This document shows, piece after piece, positions 1 to 8,824 of a DNA stretch of 64,000 bases; position 1 is the stretch's first letter; every line of letters begins with the position of its first letter. The stretch covers positions 186,001 to 250,000 of the forward strand of contig NZ_JACIEK010000001.1 of the NCBI RefSeq assembly GCF_014196835.1. Direction: 5' to 3'. The notes below the pieces were generated by a model. The model was not told where the DNA came from. It searched no databases and saw nothing but the letters and a program-made list of their open reading frames with translations. The position numbers were made by a program, and so were the translations under genes. The stretch is from Aureimonas pseudogalii. Lineage in GTDB: Bacteria > Pseudomonadota > Alphaproteobacteria > Rhizobiales > Rhizobiaceae.

Positions 1-263
1 TCGAACGAATAGCCGAAATCCCCTGTCGCGAACCCGGTGACCCAGTCGACATACTGGGCAGGCAGCGAGCGGTCGAGCCCGTACATCTCGCGCAGGAACG
101 CCACCTTCTCCTCGACGTTCGTCTCGCCCTCGGCCTGAAGCTCCTCGATGTAGCTGGTGAGATAGTCGCCGGGCGGCAGCTGGATGATGGTGAAGACGAG
201 GACGCTGATGACGGCCAGCGTCGAGAGCATGGTGAGGAGCCGGACGGCGAGGTAGCGCAGCAT
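1..263 (-). CDS. Peptide-type ABC transporter permease, N-terminal part (YejB/DppB-like)
   Basis: Inner-membrane permease subunit that would form the translocation pore for short peptides. The 87 visible residues start MLRYLAVRLL, followed by one hydrophobic membrane segment (about residues 8-30) and the PPGDY motif typical of the first periplasmic region of DppB/YejB permeases. The C-terminal part lies beyond the left edge of the window. The ATG is 5 bp downstream of the stop of the binding-protein gene, so the two are one operon with the fused ATPase gene further upstream. The order ATPase, binding protein, permease and the long first periplasmic loop favour the Yej type. The exact substrate cannot be read from the sequence. 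Confidence 0.85.
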   Translation of the reverse strand, partial: MLRYLAVRLLTMLSTLAVISVLVFTIIQLPPGDYLTSYIEELQAEGETNVEEKVAFLREMYGLDRSLPAQYVDWVTGFATGDFGYSF

Positions 264-268
264 GTCGG

Positions 269-2227
269 TCAGTTCGGCTCCACGAGGGCCTGCCGGTCTT
301 CCTCGAAGAAGAACGTGTCGGGCCGGTACATGCCGAACAGCGCGCCGGGCTCCCAGTTGTAGACGCCCTCGCGTGGCAGGTTGCGCAGGCGTCGCGAGGC
401 GACGACGATCTGGTCGACGCCCGCCACGAGGCCGATGCGGGGCGTCTCGTCGGCGTTGATCGTGAGCATCCGCCCCCAGATCGCCGTGCGCTCGCCCTCG
501 TCCAGCGTGGCGCGCCAGCGGCGGTTGAGGTCGAGGAGTTCTCGGGCGAAGGGCAGCGTCGGCTCGGCGCCGAGCTTGCCGCCGCTCTCCACATGCAGGC
601 CCCAGGCCGGCCAGGAGGCCTGCGCGGAATCGGTCGGCGCCAGCTCGGCAGGGCTGTCGGCGGGGCGCGCGATGCCATTTTCGAGGCCGGGCGCCACCGA
701 CATCAGCGTCGAGCCGGCGGCGAGGCGCGAGCCGAGCGTGTCCTTCTCCACCGTCTTCAGCACGAGGCCGATGCCGACGCGGCGCCAGTCCTCGGCGACG
801 AGCTGCAGCACGTCCACCTGCTCGCCCTCCTCGCCGCCGACCTCCACCACGATGTTGGCGGCGCGCCCGTCCGGCAGCAGGCGGATGCCGCCGGAATCGC
901 GCTTCTGCAGGCCGAGCCCGTCGAGCAGCGCGCCGGCGGCGGCGGGATCGTAGGTCGCCCAGCGCTGCGCGAGCTCTGGCGTCCAGAGCGGCGAGGCCGG
1001 CAGCACCGTGTCGTTGGTCGGCCGCGCGAGCCCGTAGTAGATGGCCTGGTTGATGTCCTCGCGGTTGATCGCCATCGACAGGGCGCGTCGGAAGTCGGCG
1101 GTCTGGAACAGCGCGCGCCACACCTCGTCGCGGGCGTTGAGGTCGGGATAGAGCACCACCCGGTTGCCGCGCCCGCTCTTCCAGCGCAGCACGTCGTAGT
1201 TCCAGCGGTCCGCCGCACGCTTCACGAAGGCGTAGTTGCCGAAGGTCATGTAGTTGGCCTGCAGATCGGCGGCGCCGGCACCCACCATCGCGGGAATGAG
1301 ACCGGGGCTGGCGATCGCCATCGCCACCTCGTCGATATAGGGAAGCTGGCGGCCCGCCTCATCGACCCGGTGGAAATAGGGGTTGCGGCGGAAGACGAAG
1401 CGGTCGGCCGGCGGCGCGGTCGCGAGCACCCAGGGCTGGAGCGACGGCAGCTCGACGCTCGTGTTCTTGTAGGACTGGTCCATCTTAAAGTGCAGCGCCA
1501 CCCAGTTGCGCTGCCCTTCCGCTGCGACGCGCGCTTCGAGTGCGGCGGGGTCGGCGTATTTCTGGTGGAACTGCTTGAGGTAGTGGGCGGGACGAAAGAT
1601 CTCGAGCGCCAGCGAACGGGCCATGGCCGGCAGGAAGAACGGGTTGGGCTTCGCCCATTCGTAGCGGATCGTCACCTCGTCGGGAAAGGTGACGGTCGGC
1701 CCCTCCCCGTCCACGAGAAGCTCGCGCGGCAGGCCGTTCTTGCCGAGCTTCGGATCGTTGACGACGTCTTCCCAATAGTAGCGGAAATCCTCGGCCGTGA
1801 AGGGCGCGCCGTCCGACCATTTGTGGCCGCGGCGGAGATGAATGGTGAAGATGCGGCCGTCCTCGACGTCGACGGCGCGGGCGAGATCGGGCTCGATGCG
1901 CCCGCCCGGCGTGGTGCCGACGAGCCGGGCATATCCGAACACGACCATGCGGCGGGTGTCGCGCGCCTGCGCCTCGATCACCCGCAGCGAGCCGCCGTAG
2001 CGGCCGGGCACGCGGCCGGTGGCGGGCATGTTCACCACCAGCGGCTCGGCCGGCAGGCGCTCGGCCATGGGCGCCAGCTTGCCGGCCGCGACGTCGGCCG
2101 CCAGCGCCGGCGGCTCGTCCACGGCAAAGGCGGCACCCGAGCCGGCGAGCGCGACGAGGAGAGCGACCATCGCCCGGACGCACCAGCGGACGGCAAAGTC
2201 TCGGGCGAAGCGGCGGATCGACGGCAT
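269..2227 (-). CDS. Extracellular solute-binding protein family 5 (peptide ABC transporter)
   Basis: Periplasmic peptide-binding protein of about 652 residues that would deliver ligand to the adjacent permease. The chosen ATG (MPSIRRF) gives a Tat- or Sec-like signal sequence with two arginines, then a hydrophobic stretch ending near AFA. The open frame extends further upstream, but that part lies over the ATPase gene and has no protein-like features. Family 5 (DppA/OppA/YejA) features include WSDGAPFTAEDF near residue 130 and a C-terminal domain with FRRALSMAINRE. At about 650 residues it is longer than DppA (about 535) and close to YejA (about 600). It is followed after 5 bp by the permease gene. 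Confidence 0.88.
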   Translation of the reverse strand: MPSIRRFARDFAVRWCVRAMVALLVALAGSGAAFAVDEPPALAADVAAGKLAPMAERLPAEPLVVNMPATGRVPGRYGGSLRVIEAQARDTRRMVVFGYARLVGTTPGGRIEPDLARAVDVEDGRIFTIHLRRGHKWSDGAPFTAEDFRYYWEDVVNDPKLGKNGLPRELLVDGEGPTVTFPDEVTIRYEWAKPNPFFLPAMARSLALEIFRPAHYLKQFHQKYADPAALEARVAAEGQRNWVALHFKMDQSYKNTSVELPSLQPWVLATAPPADRFVFRRNPYFHRVDEAGRQLPYIDEVAMAIASPGLIPAMVGAGAADLQANYMTFGNYAFVKRAADRWNYDVLRWKSGRGNRVVLYPDLNARDEVWRALFQTADFRRALSMAINREDINQAIYYGLARPTNDTVLPASPLWTPELAQRWATYDPAAAGALLDGLGLQKRDSGGIRLLPDGRAANIVVEVGGEEGEQVDVLQLVAEDWRRVGIGLVLKTVEKDTLGSRLAAGSTLMSVAPGLENGIARPADSPAELAPTDSAQASWPAWGLHVESGGKLGAEPTLPFARELLDLNRRWRATLDEGERTAIWGRMLTINADETPRIGLVAGVDQIVVASRRLRNLPREGVYNWEPGALFGMYRPDTFFFEEDRQALVEPN

Positions 2228-2352
2228 CGGGCACTCCGGGGCACGGACTGGCGCTGAGGTGGCCTCGGCAAACATCTGTTTCTGCACGCCGTTCGCCCCT
2301 GACAAACGCTCGCACGCGCGGCCTGAACTGGCAACCGGAGCGAGGTGCGACG

Positions 2353-4257
2353 TCACGCCCGCAACTCGGACGCGGCGCTCGCGAAGGCACGAACGTGATG
2401 GCCGCCGCCGAGATCCAGGAGGTGCGGCTCGTGCCCTTCGGGCTGCGACGCCCGGTCGGACGCGGCCGAAAACGGCCAGCCCCAACTCGCGGGATCGCGC
2501 GAGCGGCCTGGCCCGAACAGCGAGAAGTCGATGGGCCGGTCGGGATCGGGCTCGGGCACCGAGGCGATGAGCTTCTTCGTGTAGGGATGCACCGGCGCGC
2601 GGAACAGCGTGTCGCGCGGCGCGACCTCCACCAGCCGCCCCGCCGCCATCACCGCGATGCGGTCGGCGAGATAGTCGACCACCGCGAGATTGTGGGAGAC
2701 GAAGAGATAGGTCAGCCCCAACTCGCGCCGGAGATCGCGCAGGAGGTTGAGGATCTGCGCCTGCACCGACACGTCGAGCGCCGAGACCGGCTCGTCGAAG
2801 AGGATGAGGTCGGGCTCCAGCGCTAGCGCGCGCGCGATGCCGATGCGCTGGCGCTGGCCACCGGAGAAGCTGTGGGGAAAGCGCCCGAGATGGGCCTCCT
2901 GCAGCCCCACCAACGCCAGAAGATCGCGGATGCGGGCGCGGCGCGTCGCGGCATTGCCGATGCCGTGGATGACCAGCGGCTCGGCGAGGATCTGCTCCAC
3001 GGTCATGCGCGGGTTGAGCGCGAGATAGGGGTTCTGGAACACGTATTGCACGCGCCGTCGCCAGCCGCGCAGCGCATCGCCCTCCAGCGCCATCACGTCC
3101 TGCCAGCCGTCCGGCCCCGCCATCTCGACGGTTCCGGCATCCGGCGTCTCGGAGCGCGCGAGGATGCGCGACAGCGTGGTCTTGCCGCAGCCGCTCTCGC
3201 CGACGAGGCCGAGGCACTCGCCGCGCCGGATGTCGAGATCGACGTCGGCCACCGCCGGCGCGGCATCCGCCGGCGCCGGCCCGAAGGAGAAGGCGCGGCG
3301 CTCCGCATAGGTCTTGCGAATGCCGCGAAGCCGCACGAGCGGCTCGCCCATGCCGTGCCCGCTCTTGTCGGCGCGCGCCGCCGCCCAGCGCGCCACCGTG
3401 TCGCCCACCTCGATCTCGCGCAGCGGCTTCAGGCGTTCGCCCGGCGCCATGTCGAGGCGGGGCACCGAGCCCATCAGCGCCTTGAGATAGGCGTGCCGCG
3501 GCCGGGCGAAGAGCTCGCGCGCCGGCCCGCGCTCCATCGTGTCGCCGTGGTGGACGACGATCATGTCGTCGGCCATGTTGGCGACGACGCCGAGATCATG
3601 CGCGATCAGAAGGATCGCCGTGCCGTCGCTCTCCTGCAGGTCACGCAGCAGCTTGAGGATTTCGGCCTGCACGGTGACGTCGAGCGCCGTGGTCGGCTCG
3701 TCGGCGATGATGAGCGCGGGACGGCAGATCATCGCGATTGCGATCATCGCGCGCTGGCAGAGGCCGCCCGAGAGCTGAAAGGAGTAAGCGTCGACGGCTT
3801 TTTCGGGCTTGGCGAAGCCGACGCGGCCGAGCATCTCGATGGCCTGCGCCCGCGCCGCCGGCCCGTCGGTGCCGCGATGGCGCCGCAGCACCTCGCCGAT
3901 CTGGTCGCCCACCGTGTGGAGCGGCGAGAGCGCCGCGGTCGGCTCCTGGAAGATCATCGCGATCCGGTCGCCCCGGATCGCCTGAAACACCTCGCCCGTT
4001 CGCGGCAGCGCCGCCAGATCGACCGGCGCGCCGCCGCGATCGCGAAACAGGATGCGCCCACCCAGCTGAAACGCCACCGGCGGCAGCAGGCCGAGGATCG
4101 CCTGCGCCGTCACCGACTTGCCCGAGCCGGACTCGCCGATCACCGCGAGCGTGCGCCCCGGATGCACCTCGAAGGACAGTTCGTTCACGGCGCGGAAACG
4201 CCCTTCGAGCGTGCGGAACTCGACGGACAGGTCTTCGACGCTGAGAAGAGGCGGCAT
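2353..4257 (-). CDS. Dual-domain ABC transporter ATP-binding protein (DppD-DppF/YejF-type fusion)
   Basis: A 634-residue protein with two complete nucleotide-binding domains in tandem, powering peptide import. The first domain has Walker A GESGSGKS at residues 41-48 and signature LSGGLCQRA. The second has Walker A GESGCGKT near residues 353-360, signature FSGGQRQRI and the Walker B ILFDEPVSALD. The VHPYTKK segment near the C terminus is the typical oligopeptide-binding C-terminal region of this family. It is the first gene of the minus-strand operon and is followed, after a 125-bp gap, by the binding protein. The first signature has GL rather than GQ (LSGGLCQ), a small departure from consensus. 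Function is confident; the peptide specificity is unknown. Confidence 0.92.
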   Translation of the reverse strand: MPPLLSVEDLSVEFRTLEGRFRAVNELSFEVHPGRTLAVIGESGSGKSVTAQAILGLLPPVAFQLGGRILFRDRGGAPVDLAALPRTGEVFQAIRGDRIAMIFQEPTAALSPLHTVGDQIGEVLRRHRGTDGPAARAQAIEMLGRVGFAKPEKAVDAYSFQLSGGLCQRAMIAIAMICRPALIIADEPTTALDVTVQAEILKLLRDLQESDGTAILLIAHDLGVVANMADDMIVVHHGDTMERGPARELFARPRHAYLKALMGSVPRLDMAPGERLKPLREIEVGDTVARWAAARADKSGHGMGEPLVRLRGIRKTYAERRAFSFGPAPADAAPAVADVDLDIRRGECLGLVGESGCGKTTLSRILARSETPDAGTVEMAGPDGWQDVMALEGDALRGWRRRVQYVFQNPYLALNPRMTVEQILAEPLVIHGIGNAATRRARIRDLLALVGLQEAHLGRFPHSFSGGQRQRIGIARALALEPDLILFDEPVSALDVSVQAQILNLLRDLRRELGLTYLFVSHNLAVVDYLADRIAVMAAGRLVEVAPRDTLFRAPVHPYTKKLIASVPEPDPDRPIDFSLFGPGRSRDPASWGWPFSAASDRASQPEGHEPHLLDLGGGHHVRAFASAASELRA

Positions 4258-4317
4258 GGAGGCTTCCGGTCGGGCGCGGCGCGCGGCCCGCCGCGATCAT
4301 GGCAGAGACGATGCCCG

Positions 4318-5181
4318 TCAGGGAAGCTTCAAGTCGAGAAGCAGTGTCTCGGCATAGAGATGATCCACATCTGCGACCGGAACGTCGGGCGTGCGCACCC
4401 AGCGCGGCAGCGCGATCTCCTCCCGTTCGCCCTCCATGAAGTTCGCCGGCAGGAACCGCGAATCGACGGCGAGGATTTCCGAGACGTCGCGGCAGAGCGT
4501 CTGCGCGAGCGCGCCGGCCTCGGCGGCGAGAAAGCCGCGGTCGGAGCAGAACAGCAGTTCGCGGTAGAGAATGTCGGCGCCCTTTCGCTTGGACTGGAAC
4601 ACGAAGAGCACCGGCGACGCCGGATCGCCGGCCGTTCTCATCTCGACGTTCAGCCTGCGGTGATCGCGCACGATCCGGCGCGAGCGCGCGTCCAGACGAG
4701 CCTCGTCCAGACGAGCCTCGTCCACCGGGCGAAGCGCCAGACCGGGGCGGCCGGCCTCCGCTCGAAAGATCCGACGCGTGGCGTCGAGCACGGTGAAGCC
4801 GAGCGCGCGGATGCGCCGGCCGGTGGCGCGGCGGGCCGTCATCGTGGCGTAGGTGACGCCAAGCTGCGCCATGCCGGCGCGCAGCAGCTCGTCGCCGATG
4901 CCGGTGCCGCGATAGTCGCGTTCGAGATACCAGGCGCCGAGATCGCAGAAGCGGCGCAGGCCGACGCTCGTCTCGCGGTCGGAATAGATGGTCGCCATGA
5001 ACCCGACCACGGCGCCGGCATCCTCGACCAGCCAGCCGCGCTCCGCTTCCGGTGGCCGCCAGGGATAGTCGAGCACGCGGCGCCAGCGCTCGCGCGGGAT
5101 CTTCGGGTTCATCAGGCGATGGAGGAGATCGGCCACCGGTTCGATGTCGGCATCGACCGCCGGGCGGACGCGGGCGCTCAC
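4318..5181 (-). CDS. GNAT-family N-acetyltransferase
   Basis: A 287-residue cytoplasmic protein whose first half is a GNAT fold. The acetyl-CoA pyrophosphate-binding region is visible as ERDYRGTGIGDELL (about residues 90-103). The second half is an extension with no family I recognise. The GTG start overlaps the stop of the upstream deacetylase-like gene by 4 bp (GTGA), so the two are translationally coupled. An oddity is a short in-frame tandem duplication giving LDEARLDEARLDA near residue 155. The pairing with a polysaccharide-deacetylase-like enzyme suggests modification of a sugar or cell-surface glycan, but the substrate is not visible and this is only an inference. Confidence 0.8.
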   Translation of the reverse strand: MSARVRPAVDADIEPVADLLHRLMNPKIPRERWRRVLDYPWRPPEAERGWLVEDAGAVVGFMATIYSDRETSVGLRRFCDLGAWYLERDYRGTGIGDELLRAGMAQLGVTYATMTARRATGRRIRALGFTVLDATRRIFRAEAGRPGLALRPVDEARLDEARLDARSRRIVRDHRRLNVEMRTAGDPASPVLFVFQSKRKGADILYRELLFCSDRGFLAAEAGALAQTLCRDVSEILAVDSRFLPANFMEGEREEIALPRWVRTPDVPVADVDHLYAETLLLDLKLP

Positions 5182-5948
5182 GCGTCGTCTCCGGGCGGGA
5201 TCAGCGACGCCACGTCGCACCAACGGACGGCGGGGTGAGCCGCAAGCTGCGGCACGAAGTGGTCGAGGAAGGCCCAGGTGTCCTCGTCGTGCGAGAGATG
5301 GTGGGTGAGGAGACCGAAGGGCCGGTCGATCCCGCCTTCGCGGCGCGCCGCCAGCGCCTCGCGCATCGTGCGCTCCAGCTTCTGCGCGCCGGCAAAGCGC
5401 GCGCCGCCCTTCCAGCGCAGCACGTCGAGATCGGCGTTGATCTCGTTCGGCACGCCGGGACCGAAGGCCGGCGGGCCGAAACCGGACAGCGCACGATAGC
5501 CCTCGCCGGGCAACCGCTCCGCGACGGCTCGCTCGATCCGGTTCCAGGGGGGAACCATGACGGGGTGGAACCGCGCCGCGAACAGCGCCGCCAACCGCTC
5601 GCGGCCGAGGCGGAATTCGGCGAGAACCGCCTCGACCGGGCGATCGCCGCCGCACTCCACCGCTCGACCGCCCAGCCGTGCATGATTGGCGTGGCGCCAG
5701 CCATGCTGGAGCACCGCGGCGCGCGTACCTCGAAGGCGCCGCACCAGCGCCGGCGTCGCGGTGGCCGGCACGACGGCGAGCGCCACCGGCAGATCGTATC
5801 GCCCGGACAGCGCCAGCAGGCGGTCCAGCGCTGACGTCTCGTCGCACGCGTCGTCGTCGCGCCACCAGAGGTCGAGGGTGCGGCCGGCGTCCGCCCAGCG
5901 GTCGAGTTCCGCCCAAAGCCCTTCGGCGTCGTCGGGTTGGGTGGTCAT
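5178..5948 (-). CDS. Polysaccharide deacetylase-like (NodB/CE4 superfamily) protein
   Basis: A 256-residue protein resembling the rhizobial polysaccharide deacetylase-like family. Visible features are WWRDDDA near residue 27, providing the candidate metal-binding and catalytic aspartates, and QHGWRHANH near residue 80, which fits the second (HxxxH) metal motif. VPPWNR near residue 130 fits motif 3. There is no clear signal peptide when translation starts at the ATG of MTTQPDD; the open frame upstream of that is arginine- and proline-rich and not convincing. It is the first gene of a two-gene operon with the GNAT acetyltransferase. It may deacetylate an intracellular glycan precursor, but a non-enzymatic role cannot be excluded. 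Confidence 0.75.
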   Translation of the reverse strand: MTTQPDDAEGLWAELDRWADAGRTLDLWWRDDDACDETSALDRLLALSGRYDLPVALAVVPATATPALVRRLRGTRAAVLQHGWRHANHARLGGRAVECGGDRPVEAVLAEFRLGRERLAALFAARFHPVMVPPWNRIERAVAERLPGEGYRALSGFGPPAFGPGVPNEINADLDVLRWKGGARFAGAQKLERTMREALAARREGGIDRPFGLLTHHLSHDEDTWAFLDHFVPQLAAHPAVRWCDVASLIPPGDDA

Positions 5949-6180
5949 GAAAGGGCGGGCGGATGGACGAGCATCGCCGGTCTTAACGCCGCGCCGGCCC
6001 GGCGGACAAGCTGGCGCGAGCGGGAAGCCGGTTCGACGTCGAGGAACTTGTCGTCCCGGTTTGTCGCGCACCAACCGTTTAGCCAGGCGAGCATTCTATT
6101 GCGGGCTTGTCTGGGTTCGATCGGAACGATGGGGATGGGCGAGTCTTCCTCCCTCAATCAATGGACAAGGAGATCCCCCG

Positions 6181-7317
6181 ATGATCCGCAACACGCTTCG
6201 CAATGCGACTATCCTCGCCGGTATGGCGGGCGCGCTGGCGCTCGGTGTGCCCGCCGCTTCGGCCCAGACCGCGACGCCGGCCCCCGCCGCCGCCGCATCG
6301 CAGCCGATGGCTCAGCCGGCCCCGGAGATGAAGTCCGTGCTCGACGAGCTGACGGCGCTCGGCGCCAAGCCCATCGGCACGCTCTCGGTGAAGGAGACGC
6401 GCACCCAGCCGTCGCCCGCCGACGCCGTGATGGCGATCATGAAGGACCAGAACATCGAGCCGCCCGCCGCCGTGCAGGCGGTGAAGTCGCGCGACATTCA
6501 GATCCCCGGCGGCGCCGGCGAGATCGCGGCGCGTGTCTACACGCCGCAGGGGGAAGGCCCGTTCCCGCTCGTGGTCTACTACCATGGCGGCGGCTGGGTG
6601 ATCGCCGATCTCGACACCTACGACGCCTCGCCCCGCGCACTCAGCGCCGGTGCCAAGGCCGTGGTGGTCTCCGTCGACTATCGCCATGCGCCCGAGCAGA
6701 AGTTCCCCGCCGCGCATGAGGACGCCTTCGCGGCCTACAAGTGGATCGTCGAGAACTCCGGCTCGCTCAACGCCGACGCGACGCGCATCGCGGTGGCCGG
6801 CGAGAGCGCAGGCGGCAACCTCGCCGCCAATGTCGCGATCATGGCGCGCGACGCCAAGATCACCCAGCCGATCCACCAGCTTCTCGTCTATCCCGTGGCC
6901 GGCAACGACATGAACACGCCGTCCTACATCGAGAACGCCGAGGCGCAGCCGCTCTCGAAGCAGGGCATGATGTGGTTCGTGGAAAACGTCTTCGCCTCGA
7001 AAGATCAGACCAGCGATCCGCGCCTCAACCTCGTCGGCCGCGACGACCTGCAGGGCCTGCCGGCCGCAACGGTGATCAACGCGCAGATCGATCCGCTGCG
7101 CTCGGAAGGCGAAGCCTTAGCGGCCAACCTGAAGTCGGCGGGCGTTGCCGTCGAACAGAAGACGTATTCCGGGGTGACCCACGAGTTCTTCGGCATGGGC
7201 ACGGTGGTGCCGCAGGCGAAGGAAGCCATGGACATGGCAGGCCAGCGCCTCGCGGCAGCCTTCGCGGAAGCGGGTACGTCGGGCGAGAGCACCAGCTCGA
7301 CCAAGCCGGCCAACTAA
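6181..7317 (+). CDS. Exported alpha/beta hydrolase, hormone-sensitive-lipase family
   Basis: A 378-residue esterase or lipase of the HSL (family IV) type. A Sec signal peptide covers roughly residues 1-28 (cleavage near ASA-Q), followed by an alanine/proline-rich linker. The oxyanion-hole motif HGGG starts at His135. The nucleophile is Ser209 in GESAGG, with Asp304 (IDPL) and His334 (THEFF) completing the triad, so the catalytic machinery is intact. The ATG is well placed behind an AAGGAG ribosome-binding site at about 6170. It is a single-gene unit, ended by a strong terminator. The natural substrate is unknown; short-chain esters are usual for this family. Confidence 0.9.
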   Translation: MIRNTLRNATILAGMAGALALGVPAASAQTATPAPAAAASQPMAQPAPEMKSVLDELTALGAKPIGTLSVKETRTQPSPADAVMAIMKDQNIEPPAAVQAVKSRDIQIPGGAGEIAARVYTPQGEGPFPLVVYYHGGGWVIADLDTYDASPRALSAGAKAVVVSVDYRHAPEQKFPAAHEDAFAAYKWIVENSGSLNADATRIAVAGESAGGNLAANVAIMARDAKITQPIHQLLVYPVAGNDMNTPSYIENAEAQPLSKQGMMWFVENVFASKDQTSDPRLNLVGRDDLQGLPAATVINAQIDPLRSEGEALAANLKSAGVAVEQKTYSGVTHEFFGMGTVVPQAKEAMDMAGQRLAAAFAEAGTSGESTSSTKPAN

Positions 7318-7367
7318 AGTTCGAAGAAGCCGAAGAGCGGCCCGATGTCGTCGGGCCGTTCCGATGA

Positions 7368-7399
7368 GAGGGCGATCCATCCGGATCGCCCTCTTTCTT
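7368..7399 (+). terminator. Rho-independent terminator of the hydrolase gene
   Basis: A perfect 11-bp stem (7368-7378 with 7383-7393) with a 4-nt loop is followed by TTTCTT. It lies 51 bp after the hydrolase stop codon. On the other strand it sits just past the end of the convergent hydantoinase-like gene and may stop both transcripts. Confidence 0.9.
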
Positions 7400-7402
7400 G
7401 CT

Positions 7403-8824
7403 TCACATGCCGAGGCGGGTCAGCGAGGACAACGCGCGCGGGCGATAGCGCCCCTCCCCCCGGGCGCCGACGAGTTCGCCGTCGCGCACCATCACGGCAC
7501 CGCCGAGAACGACGTCGGTCGGCCAGCCCTGCACCTCGATACCCTCGTAGGGGCTGTAGTCGGCGCCGTCGTGCAGGTCGGCATGGCGGATGGTGCGCCG
7601 GATCTTGGGATCCCAGATCGCGATGTCGGCGTCGAGTCCCACCGCGATCGAACCCTTCGACTCCAGCCCGTAGAGCCGCGCGTGGTTGGTCGACGAGAGC
7701 GCCACGAAGCGCCGAAGATCGATGCGCCCCGTCATCACCCCTTCCGAGAACAGGATCGGCAGGCGCGTCTCGACGCCGGGAATGCCGTTGGGGATGTGCC
7801 GGAAGCTGGTGCGGCCCTTGGCGTTGCGTTTGCCGGCCGGGTCGTCGTAGCGGAACGGACAATGATCGGACGAGAAGAGGTCGAAGGTGCCGTTCTCCAG
7901 TCCGCGCCAGCAGGCGTCCTGCGAGGCCGCGTCGCGCGGCGGCGGCGAGCAGACGAACTTGGCGCCCTCCCAGTCCATGCCGTCGAGATCGTCGGCGGTC
8001 AGCATCAGGTATTGCGGGCAGGTCTCGCCCACCACCTTGCGCCCACGGGCGCGCGCCGCGCGGATCTCGTCGATCGCCGGCCCGTTCGAGACGTGGACGA
8101 TGACGACCGGCACGTCCACGATCTCGGCGAGCGACAGGGCGCGATGCGTCGCCTCGCGCTCCACGGCGATCGGGCGGGTGGTGGCGTGGGCACGCGGCGC
8201 GACGTCGCCCTGCGCCTCGTGGCGGCCGATGAGATAACGGATCGCGTCCTCGTTCTCGCAATGCACCATCACCAGCGCGCCGGTGCGCCGCGCGGTGTCC
8301 ATCGTGGCGAGGATCTCGGCATCGTTCAGCCGCAGCCCCTCGTAGGTCATGAAGACCTTGAACGAGGTGTAGCCGTCGGCGACCAGCGCCGGCAGTTCCT
8401 GGCCGAGCACCGCCTCGGTGGGATCGGAGACGATGAGGTGGAAGGAGATGTCGGTGTAGCAGTTGCCCTCGGCGAGCGCATGGTAGCCCTTCAGGGCTTC
8501 CCGCAATGTCTGCCCCTTCGCCTGCAGGCAGAAGGGCAGCACGCAGGTGTTGCCGCCGAAGAGGGCCGAGCGCGTGCCGCTCTCGAACCCGTCGGTCATG
8601 ACGATGCCGTCGCCGGAGGGCTGGGCCAGATGCACGTGGCTGTCGATGCCGCCGGGCAGCACGTATTTGCCGAGCGCGTCCACCCGCTCGCGTCCGCCCT
8701 CCAGTCCCCGGCCGATCTGCGCGATCTGTCCGTCGCGAATGCCGATGTCGGCGACGAAGACGTCGGAGGCGGTCGCGACCGTGCCGCTGTGGATGACGAG
8801 GTCGAACTCGGCGACAGCGCTCAC
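7403..8824 (-). CDS. Hydantoinase/dihydropyrimidinase-like cyclic amidohydrolase
   Basis: A 473-residue amidohydrolase that would open a cyclic amide or ureide ring. The binuclear metal centre is intact: His63 and His65 (DSHVH), carboxylated Lys156 (SFKVF), His188, His244 and Asp320 (SSDHCPF). The GTG start overlaps the stop of the aminotransferase gene by 4 bp (GTGA), so it is the last gene of the transporter operon. It is clearly distinct from the second dihydropyrimidinase near the right end of the window, which sits in a pyrimidine operon. Hydantoinase, dihydropyrimidinase and allantoinase activities cannot be separated from sequence alone. The neighbours argue against a role in canonical pyrimidine breakdown. 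Confidence 0.85.
   Translation of the reverse strand: MSAVAEFDLVIHSGTVATASDVFVADIGIRDGQIAQIGRGLEGGRERVDALGKYVLPGGIDSHVHLAQPSGDGIVMTDGFESGTRSALFGGNTCVLPFCLQAKGQTLREALKGYHALAEGNCYTDISFHLIVSDPTEAVLGQELPALVADGYTSFKVFMTYEGLRLNDAEILATMDTARRTGALVMVHCENEDAIRYLIGRHEAQGDVAPRAHATTRPIAVEREATHRALSLAEIVDVPVVIVHVSNGPAIDEIRAARARGRKVVGETCPQYLMLTADDLDGMDWEGAKFVCSPPPRDAASQDACWRGLENGTFDLFSSDHCPFRYDDPAGKRNAKGRTSFRHIPNGIPGVETRLPILFSEGVMTGRIDLRRFVALSSTNHARLYGLESKGSIAVGLDADIAIWDPKIRRTIRHADLHDGADYSPYEGIEVQGWPTDVVLGGAVMVRDGELVGARGEGRYRPRALSSLTRLGM

Noticed and set aside
593-2257. Long plus-strand open frame (554 codons) opposite the peptide-binding protein gene.
   Set aside because: Composition is Arg/Gly/His/Val-rich without any family pattern, and the minus strand encodes a clear family 5 binding protein. 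Such frames are expected opposite genes at this G+C.
2228-3217. N-terminal extension of the binding-protein frame.
   Set aside because: It overlaps the ATPase gene in another frame, and the signal peptide begins at 2227.
2872-5238. 788-codon plus-strand open frame spanning three minus-strand genes.
   Set aside because: It crosses gene boundaries of a well-supported ABC ATPase, a GNAT gene and a deacetylase-like gene. It is a shadow frame.
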